Source: Bacilli bacterium
GTDB lineage: Bacteria > Bacillota_I > Bacilli_A > RF39 > UBA660
Direction of reading: 5' to 3'
Assembly: GCA_017627015.1 (NCBI GenBank)
Contig: JAGAHP010000027.1
Location: 1 to 64,000 of the forward strand
Length of the DNA stretch: 64,000 nucleotides
Within the stretch, counting starts at the first letter, position 1. Each line of letters begins with the position of its first letter. Below the pieces are notes generated by a model. It saw only the letters and a program-made list of their open reading frames with translations, made no database searches and had not been told where the DNA came from. The translations under genes and the position numbers were made by a program. Positions 52,369-61,562 of this stretch are shown here, piece by piece.

Positions 52369-53175
52369 ATGAATAATATAATAGATAATATCCCAGTTTG
52401 GAATCAAACTGTTTTAGAAGGTAAGAATATTGTAGTAACAGGAGGAACTAGTGGAATAGGTTATTCAATTGCTGAAGCTTGCCTTAATGCTGGATGCAAT
52501 AAAATAGTTATTACTAGTAGAAGTGAAAAAAGATTAGAAGAAGCAATTTCTAAGCTAAATAAAAACTATCCTGAAAAAGTATATGGATGCATATTAGATT
52601 TAGAAAAAAAAGATTCATATCAAGAGTTTTTTAATAATATTCTTTTATCATTAGGTGATGATAAGATTAATATATGGATTAATAATGCAGGAATATATAA
52701 AGGTACTCATTTTATGTCAGTTACAGAAACTGAGTGGGATGAATTAATGGATATTAATTTGAAATCACAATATTTTTTAAGTCAAATTATTTCACAATAC
52801 TTTATAGATAATAAGATAAAAGGAAATATATTAAATCTTTGTTCATCATCTTCATATAGACCTTCTATTGATCCTTATATGATTTCTAAATTAGGAATGA
52901 GTGGATTAACACTAGGAATGGCAAAAAAACTTATACCATATGGAATTGTAGTAAATGGAATTGCACCAGGACCAACTTTTACTCCTATGTTAAAAAAGAA
53001 AGATGGAGATAGTATTGAACATGGTGGTGTTCCAGCAGGAAGATATATTTTGCCCCAAGAAGTTGCAAATTTAGCAGTTTTCCTTATATCACCTATGGGA
53101 CGTATGATAGTGGGAGATGTAGTTAAAATTACTGGGGGATCAGCAGTTACTACATATGATGATGTTAGATATTAA
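52369..53175 (+). CDS. Short-chain dehydrogenase/reductase
   Basis: A 268-aa classical SDR. The cofactor motif is TGGTSGIG (residues 24-31), NNAG is at about 105-108, the catalytic Ser lies in LNLCSSSSYR and Tyr170-Lys174 is the YxxxK pair. The APGPTFTPM and the GDVVKITGGSA ending resemble 3-oxoacyl-ACP-reductase-type SDRs. In this operon it would reduce or oxidise the product of the MenD-like enzyme before amination. The ribosome-binding site is weak (TAGGAAACAGG). Confidence 0.9.
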   Translation: MNNIIDNIPVWNQTVLEGKNIVVTGGTSGIGYSIAEACLNAGCNKIVITSRSEKRLEEAISKLNKNYPEKVYGCILDLEKKDSYQEFFNNILLSLGDDKINIWINNAGIYKGTHFMSVTETEWDELMDINLKSQYFLSQIISQYFIDNKIKGNILNLCSSSSYRPSIDPYMISKLGMSGLTLGMAKKLIPYGIVVNGIAPGPTFTPMLKKKDGDSIEHGGVPAGRYILPQEVANLAVFLISPMGRMIVGDVVKITGGSAVTTYDDVRY

Positions 53176-53191
53176 AGAGGAGGATGAATAA

Positions 53192-54265
53192 ATGATTAAT
53201 TTTACAGTAGGACCAGTTCAAGCAAGTGAAGATATTTTAAAAATAGGAGCTGAACAAGTACCTTATTTTAGAACGAATGAATTTTCAAAAATTATGTTTG
53301 AAAATGAAAAATTAGTAAAAAAAATAGTTAATGCAGATGAACATAGTAAGGTAGTATTCATTACAGGATCTGGAACTGCTTCAATGGAAGCAACAGTTAT
53401 GAATACATTAACTTCTAATGATAAAGCATTAATTGTTGATGGAGGAAGTTTTGGTAAAAGATTTGTATCACTATGTGAACTACATGAAATACCATATGAT
53501 GAAATAAAACTAGATTTAGGACAACCTCTAAAAAAAGAAGATTTAGAAGTATATGATGGAAAAGGTTATACTACATTTCTAGTAAACTTACATGAAACAT
53601 CTACTGGAGTCTTATATGATTTAAATCTTATTAGTGAATTTTGTAAAAAGAATAATTTATTTTTAATAGTAGATGCGATTAGTTCATTTTTAGCAGATGA
53701 AATAGATATGAAGAAAAACAATATAGATGTATTGATTACTGGTTCACAAAAAGCATTAGCGTGTCCTCCAGGAATATCTATAATAGTTTTATCTAAAAAT
53801 GCATTAGTTAGGATAGAAAAAAGTAAAACTAAATGTATGTATTTAGATTTAAAAGAAGCTTTAAAGAATGCAGAAAGAGGTCAAACACCATTTACACCTG
53901 CGGTTAGTATTTTACTTCAAATAAATAAACGTCTAAGAACAATAGATGAAAATGGGGGAGCTAAAACTGAAATAGATAGAGTTAGAAATTTAGCTAACTA
54001 TTTTAGAAATAAAATAAAGGATTTACCATTTGAAATATTTACTGAAGCTCCATCAAACGCAGTAACATCTTTACATCCTTTAACTGCTTCAGCTTATGAT
54101 ATTTTTACAGAATTAAAGGATAATTATAATATATGGGTATGTCCAAATGGTGGAGATTTAAAAGATAAAGTATTTAGAGTTGGACATATAGGTTATTTAA
54201 GCGAAAAAGATTATGATAAATTAATTGATGCTTTAATTGATATGAAAAATAAAAATCTTTTATAG
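53192..54265 (+). CDS. Class V aminotransferase
   Basis: A 357-aa PLP enzyme of the class V group that includes alanine-glyoxylate and 2-aminoethylphosphonate-pyruvate transaminases. The start [17 protein letters not shown], the Asp161 pairing region VDAISSF and the PLP lysine Lys187 in [11 protein letters not shown] are all clear. It likely aminates an aldehyde or ketone made upstream in the operon. AEP transaminase is possible, but no PEP mutase or phosphonopyruvate decarboxylase is seen, so phosphonate chemistry is not supported. The ribosome-binding site is AGGAGG. Confidence 0.9.
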   Translation: MINFTVGPVQASEDILKIGAEQVPYFRTNEFSKIMFENEKLVKKIVNADEHSKVVFITGSGTASMEATVMNTLTSNDKALIVDGGSFGKRFVSLCELHEIPYDEIKLDLGQPLKKEDLEVYDGKGYTTFLVNLHETSTGVLYDLNLISEFCKKNNLFLIVDAISSFLADEIDMKKNNIDVLITGSQKALACPPGISIIVLSKNALVRIEKSKTKCMYLDLKEALKNAERGQTPFTPAVSILLQINKRLRTIDENGGAKTEIDRVRNLANYFRNKIKDLPFEIFTEAPSNAVTSLHPLTASAYDIFTELKDNYNIWVCPNGGDLKDKVFRVGHIGYLSEKDYDKLIDALIDMKNKNLL

Positions 54266-54275
54266 GAGTATTATT

Positions 54276-55616
54276 ATGAAAAAAGTTATTACATATGGAA
54301 CTTATGATTTATTACATTATGGTCATATTAGATTACTTGAAAGAGCAAAGGCTTTAGGAGATTATTTAATTGTAGGAGTTACATCTGAAGATTTTGATAG
54401 AAAAAGAGGTAAGATTAACGTAGAACAATCTTTGATGGAAAGAATTCAAGCTGTTAAAAAAACAGGATTAGCAGATGAAATAATAATTGAAGAATATGAA
54501 GGTCAAAAAATAGATGACATCATTAATTATGGTATTGATGTTTTTACTGTAGGTTCAGATTGGGAAGGAAAATTTGATTATTTGAAAGAGTATTGCGAAG
54601 TTGTTTATCTTCCTAGAACAAAAGGTATTTCGAGTACTAAAATTAGAAATGATAAAAAGATGATAAAACTTGGAGCAGTTGGTTATCCGTTTTTGATTAA
54701 TAAATATGCCAATGAAATAAATTATGTTAATGGAATTGAAATGACTCATATATGTTTAAGTGATTACAACAAGAAAGATTTTAAAGTTGGTAAGTGTATA
54801 AAACTAGAAAAAGATTATTCAAAAATGTTAAAAGATGTGGAAGCAGTATATATAGCTGCTAGTATTGATGATCATTATAAATATATAAAAGAAGCAATTG
54901 AAAATAAGATTCATGTTTTATATGAGCCACCTTTAACAACAAGTGTTGAACAGTTTAAGGAATTAGAAGAATTAGCAAAGAAGAAAAAAGTAATTATAAT
55001 GGAAGCAATGAAAACAAAGTATTCTCAGTCTTATAATAGATTAATACTTTTAGCTAAATCAGGAGTTATAGGAGATATAGTATCTGTTGATTCTACATGT
55101 ACAAGTTTAAGACAGTTAGAAAGTATTGGCGAAAAAGAAATGGTTAAAACGCAAAATAGTATAAGTGCATGGGGACCAAATGCTTTGTTGCCAATATTTC
55201 AATTATTAGGAACTGATTATAGACAAAAACAAATAAATTCAATTGTAAGTAAATATAATGAAAATTTTGATTTATTTACAAGTATAAACTTTATTTATGA
55301 TAAAGCTATAGCTACTGCAAAAATAGGAAAAGGAGCTAAGTCTGAAAGTGAATTAATCATTTCAGGGACAAAAGGATATATATATGTTCCATCTCCTTGG
55401 TGGATTACAGATTATTTTGAAGTTAGATATGAAGATACTAATGAAACAAAAAGATATTTTTATTCTTTAGAAGGAGAAGGAATAAGATATGAATTAGTTA
55501 AATTTAATAAAGCCATAAATAATAAATCAACAGTATTTGATGGAGATATATCTCTAGCTACGGTCTCAATAATAGAAGAATTTAATAAGAAAGAAAATAT
55601 TAATATTATAAAATAA
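54276..55616 (+). CDS. Cytidylyltransferase fused to Gfo/Idh-like domain
   Basis: A 446-aa two-domain protein. Residues 1-127 are a TagD-type cytidylyltransferase: HYGH (14-17), GSDWEGKFDYLKE and RTKGISST (114-121) match the glycerol-3-phosphate cytidylyltransferase motifs. Residues about 130-446 are a Gfo/Idh/MocA-like dehydrogenase fold: a short Rossmann part, AVYIAASIDDHYKYIKEAIE, then LYEPPL where the family normally has EKP. Pro218 replaces the catalytic Lys, so dehydrogenase activity is doubtful. It should make the CDP-activated donor for LicD. Last gene of the operon, closed by a strong terminator. Confidence 0.9.
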   Translation: MKKVITYGTYDLLHYGHIRLLERAKALGDYLIVGVTSEDFDRKRGKINVEQSLMERIQAVKKTGLADEIIIEEYEGQKIDDIINYGIDVFTVGSDWEGKFDYLKEYCEVVYLPRTKGISSTKIRNDKKMIKLGAVGYPFLINKYANEINYVNGIEMTHICLSDYNKKDFKVGKCIKLEKDYSKMLKDVEAVYIAASIDDHYKYIKEAIENKIHVLYEPPLTTSVEQFKELEELAKKKKVIIMEAMKTKYSQSYNRLILLAKSGVIGDIVSVDSTCTSLRQLESIGEKEMVKTQNSISAWGPNALLPIFQLLGTDYRQKQINSIVSKYNENFDLFTSINFIYDKAIATAKIGKGAKSESELIISGTKGYIYVPSPWWITDYFEVRYEDTNETKRYFYSLEGEGIRYELVKFNKAINNKSTVFDGDISLATVSIIEEFNKKENINIIK

Positions 55617-55617
55617 G

Positions 55618-55645
55618 AAAAAGTACTATATATATAGTACTTTTT
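55618..55645 (+). terminator. Rho-independent terminator after the licD operon
   Basis: A 28-base perfect palindrome: AAAAAGTACTATA pairs with TATAGTACTTTTT across the TA centre. Clear and symmetric, but it has only a short T tail beyond the stem. Confidence 0.8.
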
Positions 55646-55646
55646 A

Positions 55647-55655
55647 TGTTATAAT
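55647..55655 (+). promoter_or_regulatory. Extended -10 promoter for the acyltransferase gene
   Basis: TGTTATAAT, right after the terminator and 36 bases before the ATG. Confidence 0.65.
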
Positions 55656-55691
55656 TGTATTAATAATAATACTAGTCAGGGGGACTATTAT

Positions 55692-56798
55692 ATGAAACAA
55701 AAAGAACGTAATTCAAATTTTGAATTAATGAGAATTGTATCAATGTTTTTAATTATTGTATGGCATTTTATTATGCACACACACTTAATCAGCAGAACTA
55801 CTGGTGAGTTGAATTTTGTAATAAGAGTTATTTATTTATTAATTGCAGTGCATGTCAATTCATTTGTTTTAGTCAGTGGTTATTTTCAATACAATAAAGA
55901 TATTAATTCTAAAAAAATTTTTTCATTAATTGGGAAAACCTGGTTTTATAAATTAATGTATGCATTAATATTTGTTTTTTTTGGCATTGTTACGATGTCA
56001 AAATTTGATTTTTTCTTTTTTTTACAACCGCTTAATATAACTTATTCTTATGGTGAGTTTTATTGGTTTATAAATATTTATATATGTTTATATTTATTGA
56101 TTCCATATTTAAATATATTAATAAAAAATCTTAGTTATAATATGCATAAAAAGTTAATAATAATTCTTTTTATATTATTATCAATTATACCTAGAATAGC
56201 TTTATGGTCTACAATGTCTAATCATGGCACAACATTAATTACTTTTATAATGTTATATTTAATTGGAGCTTTTTTTGGAAAGTACAAATTGAGAGATAAT
56301 TATCACTTCAAATATTATTCTATAAAAAAATATAAATTTGTTATTAATATATTATTTATTATAACTTGTTTCTTATCTGTCATTGTGTTGTGCAGTTCTG
56401 ATTATTTAAGAATGTACAGTAATACACTAATTTTTGATTATTTTTCTAGATTTTTTGGTGAAAATTATATTGATTTTGCAACACCATTGATAGTAATAGA
56501 AAGCGTTTTATATCTTTTGATTTTTGAATCAATAAATATTAAAAGTAAAATTATTAATAAAATTGGAACTCTAACTTTTGGAATTTATTTAGTTCATGAG
56601 AATAAATTTTTATTTGATACATTTTATAATTGGTTACCAATTGGTACTTCGGGATTAATATTTTCAAAAAAAATATTAATATTAATTATTGCATATTCAT
56701 TAATGATATTTATGGTTTCTGCTGTAATAGAGTATATTAGACAAATTATAACAAAAGCAATAATTAAAATATATAAAAAATTGCCAAAAAATATTTGA
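55692..56798 (+). CDS. Membrane acyltransferase (acyltransferase 3 family)
   Basis: A 368-aa polytopic protein of the acyltransferase-3 family (OafA/WecH-like), which typically acetylates sugars on surface polymers. The opening NSNFELMRIVSMFLIIVWHF with the catalytic-type His is typical, and about ten membrane segments follow. The family's LGTFGIYLVHE-type element appears as GTLTFGIYLVHENKFLF. It is transcribed alone. It might counteract or supply a substrate for the SGNH hydrolase at 33227, but this is inference. Confidence 0.9.
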   Translation: MKQKERNSNFELMRIVSMFLIIVWHFIMHTHLISRTTGELNFVIRVIYLLIAVHVNSFVLVSGYFQYNKDINSKKIFSLIGKTWFYKLMYALIFVFFGIVTMSKFDFFFFLQPLNITYSYGEFYWFINIYICLYLLIPYLNILIKNLSYNMHKKLIIILFILLSIIPRIALWSTMSNHGTTLITFIMLYLIGAFFGKYKLRDNYHFKYYSIKKYKFVINILFIITCFLSVIVLCSSDYLRMYSNTLIFDYFSRFFGENYIDFATPLIVIESVLYLLIFESINIKSKIINKIGTLTFGIYLVHENKFLFDTFYNWLPIGTSGLIFSKKILILIIAYSLMIFMVSAVIEYIRQIITKAIIKIYKKLPKNI

Positions 56799-56816
56799 TA
56801 AAAAAACGTGAAAAAA

Positions 56817-56825
56817 TGATATAAT
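56817..56825 (+). promoter_or_regulatory. Extended -10 promoter for galE
   Basis: TGATATAAT, 23 bases before the galE ATG. The preceding gene ends 19 bases upstream and I see no hairpin between. Confidence 0.7.
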
Positions 56826-56848
56826 CTAAATATAAGGGAGACTATTAT

Positions 56849-57856
56849 ATGAGTAAAGTATTAGTAACTGGTGGGGCAGGTTATATAGGCTCACATACAG
56901 TAGTAGAATTATTAGAAAGAGGAGACGAAGTAGTTATAGTAGATAACTTTTCTAATAGTAATGAAGATGTATTAGATAACATAAAAAAGATTACAGAGAA
57001 AGATTTTAAATTTTATAAAATTGATTATTTAGATAAAGAAAAATTAGAAAAAGTATTTGAAGAAAATGATATAGATTCTGTTATTAATTTCGCTGGTTTT
57101 AAAGCTGTTGGAGAATCTGTAGAAAAACCACTTGAATATTATCATAATAATATTGGTGGGGCAGTTATTCTTCTTGAAATAATGAAAAAATTTAATGTAA
57201 AGAAATTTGTTTTTTCTAGTAGTGCGACTGTATATGGAGATCCAGAAATTATTCCTATTACAGAAGAATGTAAAATAGGTGGAACAACTAATCCGTATGG
57301 AACTACTAAATTATTTATAGAACAAATTCTTCAAGATTTATATATTTCAGATAATACATGGGATATATGTATATTAAGATACTTTAATCCAGTAGGAGCG
57401 CATGAATCAGGTTTGATTGGAGAAGATCCTAAAGGTATACCAAATAATTTAATGCCATATATTACGAAAGTAGCAGCGGGTATACTTCCTGAATTATCAA
57501 TATTTGGGAATGATTATGATACAAAAGATGGTACTGGTGTTAGAGACTATATCCATGTTGTAGATTTAGCTAAAGGGCACTTACTTGCATTAGATAAATT
57601 AGATAAAGAAGGTACAGGAATATACATTTATAACTTAGGTACAGGAAATGGATATAGTGTACTAGAGATGGTAGAAACATTTAAAAGAGTAAATAATGTA
57701 GATGTACCATATAAGATAGCTCCTAGAAGATCAGGAGATATAGCGGAATGTTATTCGGATCCATCAAAAGCAGAAAAAGAATTAGGATTTAAAGCAACTA
57801 AGACTTTAGATGATATGTGCAAAGATGGATGGAATTATCAAAAAAATAAAGTATAA
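56849..57856 (+). CDS. galE: UDP-glucose 4-epimerase
   Basis: Interconverts UDP-glucose and UDP-galactose (or the GlcNAc/GalNAc pair), 335 aa, normal length. The NAD motif [12 protein letters not shown] starts at residue 6. The catalytic Ser is in [11 protein letters not shown] and the Tyr/Lys pair in NPYGTTK. The substrate part has [18 protein letters not shown] and [10 protein letters not shown]. Set among glycosyltransferase genes, it should supply galactose-type donors for this locus. Confidence 0.96.
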   Translation: MSKVLVTGGAGYIGSHTVVELLERGDEVVIVDNFSNSNEDVLDNIKKITEKDFKFYKIDYLDKEKLEKVFEENDIDSVINFAGFKAVGESVEKPLEYYHNNIGGAVILLEIMKKFNVKKFVFSSSATVYGDPEIIPITEECKIGGTTNPYGTTKLFIEQILQDLYISDNTWDICILRYFNPVGAHESGLIGEDPKGIPNNLMPYITKVAAGILPELSIFGNDYDTKDGTGVRDYIHVVDLAKGHLLALDKLDKEGTGIYIYNLGTGNGYSVLEMVETFKRVNNVDVPYKIAPRRSGDIAECYSDPSKAEKELGFKATKTLDDMCKDGWNYQKNKV

Positions 57857-57878
57857 TATTGAAAAAGGAGTGATATAG

Positions 57879-59609
57879 ATGTTAAAAAAAATTCATAATG
57901 AATTAATACAAAAAAATGTTGCTTTTATAATATCATTTTTTGCTTTTTATGGATTTAGGTATTTACTTAACATAAGCACAAATGGATTTTCTAACTTGCT
58001 TTTATTTTTTGCTATATTGATAGGTTTTTATTATATAAAACAAAATATCGTTATAGAAAACAAAAAAACATCCATTGTTTTTAGTTTGCTTTTAACGTTA
58101 ATATCCTATGTAGGTAAGGAAATATATTTGAATGGTCAAATTATTAATTGTAGTAAGTTTTATAAAATTCCTATAATTATTATTGGATTATTTATTATCT
58201 ATTATTATTTCTTTGAAATAATAAATAATATATATAATAAAGAAAAGAAAAATAAAGAAGAATCTCTAAAAAAATATAATATTTCAAAGAAAAAAATTAT
58301 AATAATGATAATACTTATGTTAACTGTGTATGGTTTATGTTATTTTTCTTTTTTTCCTGGATTGTTTAATTATGATATGCTTTTACAAAATTGTATGGCT
58401 AAAGGTATTTGTAATTTATCGAATCATCATCCAGTCTTACATACTTTAATTTGGAAAATGTGTTTGTTTATAGAAACAAAATTAAGCATAAAGAATATAT
58501 CAATAATAAGTTATTCAATATTACAAATGCTAATCGTAATTATTATTTATATAAAATTTATTTTATGGGAAATAAAAAACAAATGGGATTTAAAATACAT
58601 TTATATAACCTATATTTTCTTTTTAATAAATCCGATTTTACATGTTTTTTCTTTTTCACCAACAAAAGATGTCTTTTTTTCCTGTTTTCTTTTGTTATTT
58701 TTGATGTGTTTATTTGATTCATTTCATGATAAAAAGAATTCTTTTATTAAACTAATTATTCTAAGTTTATTTTGTTCTTTATTCAGAAACAATTTTGTAT
58801 ATGTATTGTTTGTTGTAGCTATTATTTTGATGTTTTATAAATATAAAAAACAGTTTGTTTCTATAATTATTACTATAGTATTATATTTTTTTATAACAAA
58901 TTTTCTTTTTGCTAAATTGAATATAGTAAAATCAAATGTTGCTGAAAAACTATCCATACCTTTAGTACAAATATCATATAGCTTAAATAATACTAAAGTA
59001 TTTAATAATAATGATAAAAAAATATTAGTAAGAACAGCTCCAAATATATATAATTATAATCCGAGATTATCAGATACTATAAAAACTCCATTTGATGAAA
59101 ATTATTATAATCAACATAAAAAACAGTTTTGGATTGTTTATCTTAAAGGGTTAAAAAATAATCCAAAAGGTTATATCGTTTCTGCATTAAATTTAGATAT
59201 TCAATATTGGTATTATGATGCAGAATTGGTAGATCCATATAATAAAAAAGAGTATATAGAAGATAAGTTGTTTGATGAAGAAATGCATAATAGAATTCCA
59301 TTTGTATTTAAAAAGATTTATAATTATTATTCTAAAGTAGATGATACCAAAGTATTCTATATGAATTTACCAATTTTAAATTTCTTCTTTACTTTATCGT
59401 TTAATTTTTATATTTTAATTATTAGTTTATATTTATCAATTAATACAAAAAATAATAATAATATAATAATATTAATGTTATTATTATTGTTATTAGGAAC
59501 ATATTTGTTAGGTCCAATCGCTAATTTTAGGTATATGTATCCATTCTATTTTTGTTTACCATTTTATTTAGGTTTAGTATTTAATAAAAAAAGTGATATA
59601 ATTAAATAG
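57879..59609 (+). CDS. DUF6020-like polytopic membrane protein
   Basis: A 576-aa protein with about 12 membrane helices. The outer loop FFPGLFNYDMLLQNCMAKG with the following NHHPVLHTLIWKM is the most conserved part and matches the acid/HHP loop of DUF6020 proteins, a GT-C-like group in surface-polysaccharide loci. The Asp in NYD and the HHP motif are in the positions where GT-C enzymes hold catalytic and metal-binding residues; function is inferred only. The ribosome-binding site is AAAGGAG. Confidence 0.72.
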   Translation: MLKKIHNELIQKNVAFIISFFAFYGFRYLLNISTNGFSNLLLFFAILIGFYYIKQNIVIENKKTSIVFSLLLTLISYVGKEIYLNGQIINCSKFYKIPIIIIGLFIIYYYFFEIINNIYNKEKKNKEESLKKYNISKKKIIIMIILMLTVYGLCYFSFFPGLFNYDMLLQNCMAKGICNLSNHHPVLHTLIWKMCLFIETKLSIKNISIISYSILQMLIVIIIYIKFILWEIKNKWDLKYIYITYIFFLINPILHVFSFSPTKDVFFSCFLLLFLMCLFDSFHDKKNSFIKLIILSLFCSLFRNNFVYVLFVVAIILMFYKYKKQFVSIIITIVLYFFITNFLFAKLNIVKSNVAEKLSIPLVQISYSLNNTKVFNNNDKKILVRTAPNIYNYNPRLSDTIKTPFDENYYNQHKKQFWIVYLKGLKNNPKGYIVSALNLDIQYWYYDAELVDPYNKKEYIEDKLFDEEMHNRIPFVFKKIYNYYSKVDDTKVFYMNLPILNFFFTLSFNFYILIISLYLSINTKNNNNIIILMLLLLLLGTYLLGPIANFRYMYPFYFCLPFYLGLVFNKKSDIIK

Positions 59610-59624
59610 AAAGGGTATGTAAAA

Positions 59625-61547
59625 ATGAACAAATTAAAAACGAACATAGTAATCGATTGGTTTTATAAATACAGATATTTAATAATGTTTATAATATTTT
59701 GTTTTTGTATATTGTTTAAAATAAGTGGATCTTCTATAGGATGTTGGGATAGTATAATTAATACAAATAATAGTGATTTTACTCTTGGTCTTAATAGAGG
59801 AGTTAGATCTGATGAATGGGCTACTTTTACACCTATGTTGTTTGGTCAAGTAGCTAACGGTTTTAGATATTTTAATACAGCCTTTAGAGCAACTTCTACT
59901 GATGTATTTATGGTATATGCTTTACCTGTAAAATATATATTTCAAATTTTCAGACCATTTTTATTAGGTTTTATTATATTTGGTGCAGAAAGAGGATTAT
60001 CTTTCTTTTGGTGTGGTAGATTGATTGCGTTATTCTTAGTTAGTTTAGATTTCTTTATGATATTAACTAAGAAGAATAAACTATTATCTTTTGTAGGATC
60101 ATTTATGATATTATTCGCACCAATAGTACAATGGTGGTTTGCGGTTAATGGTATAGCTGAACTATTTATATTTGGTGAATTAATAATTATAATGCTTTAT
60201 AAATATTTAAATACAGATAGTTTTAAAAAGAGATTGTTATATTTATTAGTAATATATATATGCGCAGGTGGTTATGCACTAATTATGTATCCATCATGGC
60301 AAATACCTATGGCTTTTGTATATTTAGCACTTGCTATATGGGTACTAATTGAAAATTATAAAAAAGAAAAAATTAAACTTAAAGATATAATTTCAATTAT
60401 TGTTATGATTGGATTACTTGGTATTTCATTATATATGATATTAAATAAATCTATGGATACTATTAAGACAGTAACAAATACTGATTACCCAGGAAAAAGA
60501 TTTGAATTAGGCGGAGGACAAATAGGATTCTTATTTAGTTATGTAATAGGAATGTTTTTACCGTTCAAAGGAGAAAACCTATTTGGGAATGCTCCAGAAC
60601 AAGCAATGTTCTTTACATTATTTCCAATTGGCTTAATCTTATCAATAAGAGAATTAATTAAAAAAGGAAAGAAAGATAAATTATTAATTATATTATTAAT
60701 ATGTTATTTATTTTTAGGGATATGGTGTATTGTTGGATTTCCAAAAATTCTAGCTAAGATTACAATGCTGTATAACTCACAAGCACATAGATCTTTAATT
60801 GCATTAGGATTTTTAGATATACTTTTATTACTTAGATCATTATCTATAAATAGAGAATCAATGCCAAAGAAATTTGCATTGGCTTTAACATTTGCTTTAA
60901 CAGGATTAATAGTATATAAAGTAAAGATATTTGAAGGCGTGTATGTCGGTAAGAAAATGATCTTATTAATGGTTATTACATGTTTAGGATTATTCTATAC
61001 AGCTTTAAGATATAGTAATAAAAAATGCAAATACTTATTCTGTTTAGGAATGATATTCGTAATGCTTATATGTGGGTCTATGGTGAATCCTATTAGATTT
61101 GGAGCGGGAGTATTTACTAAATCAGAAATATTAAAAAATGTTAAAAAGATAGATAAAAAGGATAGAGGTATATGGATAACTGAAGGTGAAGCTTATCCTG
61201 TTAATAACTATATTGCTATTGCAGGAGTAAAAACAATTAATGTTACAAATACATACCCTGATTTAGATAAATGGTATAAGTTAGATAAGAACAAAAAATA
61301 TAAAAGCATTTATAATAGATATGCTCATATAACTATTAATATTGATGAAGATGCAAAAGATAAGTTTGAACTGAAAAATCCAGATGTATTTGTTGTTAAT
61401 ATAGATTTAAAAAATTTGGATACATTAAATGTTAAATATATATTTACAAGAAATAACTTAGAAAAGTTTAATAATGAAAAATATAAATTTAAAAAGATAT
61501 ATAAATATAACAATTATAATATTTATAATGTCATGAGGAATAATTAG
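59625..61547 (+). CDS. Large GT-C-like membrane protein
   Basis: A 640-aa protein with about 12-13 membrane segments and an outer C-terminal domain (about 495-640). The first outer loop, LGLNRGVRSDEWATFTPML, holds an acidic RSDEW motif placed as in GT-C enzymes (YfhO- or DUF7657-like groups). SSIGCWDSII precedes it. The C-terminal domain has GIWITEGEAYPVNNYIAIAG. I cannot name the family with confidence; a role in adding sugars outside the membrane from polyprenyl-phosphate donors is inferred from topology and context. Confidence 0.7.
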   Translation: MNKLKTNIVIDWFYKYRYLIMFIIFCFCILFKISGSSIGCWDSIINTNNSDFTLGLNRGVRSDEWATFTPMLFGQVANGFRYFNTAFRATSTDVFMVYALPVKYIFQIFRPFLLGFIIFGAERGLSFFWCGRLIALFLVSLDFFMILTKKNKLLSFVGSFMILFAPIVQWWFAVNGIAELFIFGELIIIMLYKYLNTDSFKKRLLYLLVIYICAGGYALIMYPSWQIPMAFVYLALAIWVLIENYKKEKIKLKDIISIIVMIGLLGISLYMILNKSMDTIKTVTNTDYPGKRFELGGGQIGFLFSYVIGMFLPFKGENLFGNAPEQAMFFTLFPIGLILSIRELIKKGKKDKLLIILLICYLFLGIWCIVGFPKILAKITMLYNSQAHRSLIALGFLDILLLLRSLSINRESMPKKFALALTFALTGLIVYKVKIFEGVYVGKKMILLMVITCLGLFYTALRYSNKKCKYLFCLGMIFVMLICGSMVNPIRFGAGVFTKSEILKNVKKIDKKDRGIWITEGEAYPVNNYIAIAGVKTINVTNTYPDLDKWYKLDKNKKYKSIYNRYAHITINIDEDAKDKFELKNPDVFVVNIDLKNLDTLNVKYIFTRNNLEKFNNEKYKFKKIYKYNNYNIYNVMRNN

Positions 61548-61562
61548 AAGAGGTGTAGTATT

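Noticed and set aside
50672..54265. Phosphonate (2-aminoethylphosphonate) pathway
   Set aside because: The aminotransferase could fit, but no PEP mutase is present and the ThDP enzyme is MenD-like, not phosphonopyruvate decarboxylase-like.
58451..58717. 88-aa frame inside the DUF6020-like gene
   Set aside because: It is a shadow frame fully inside a well-supported coding region and lacks a ribosome-binding site.
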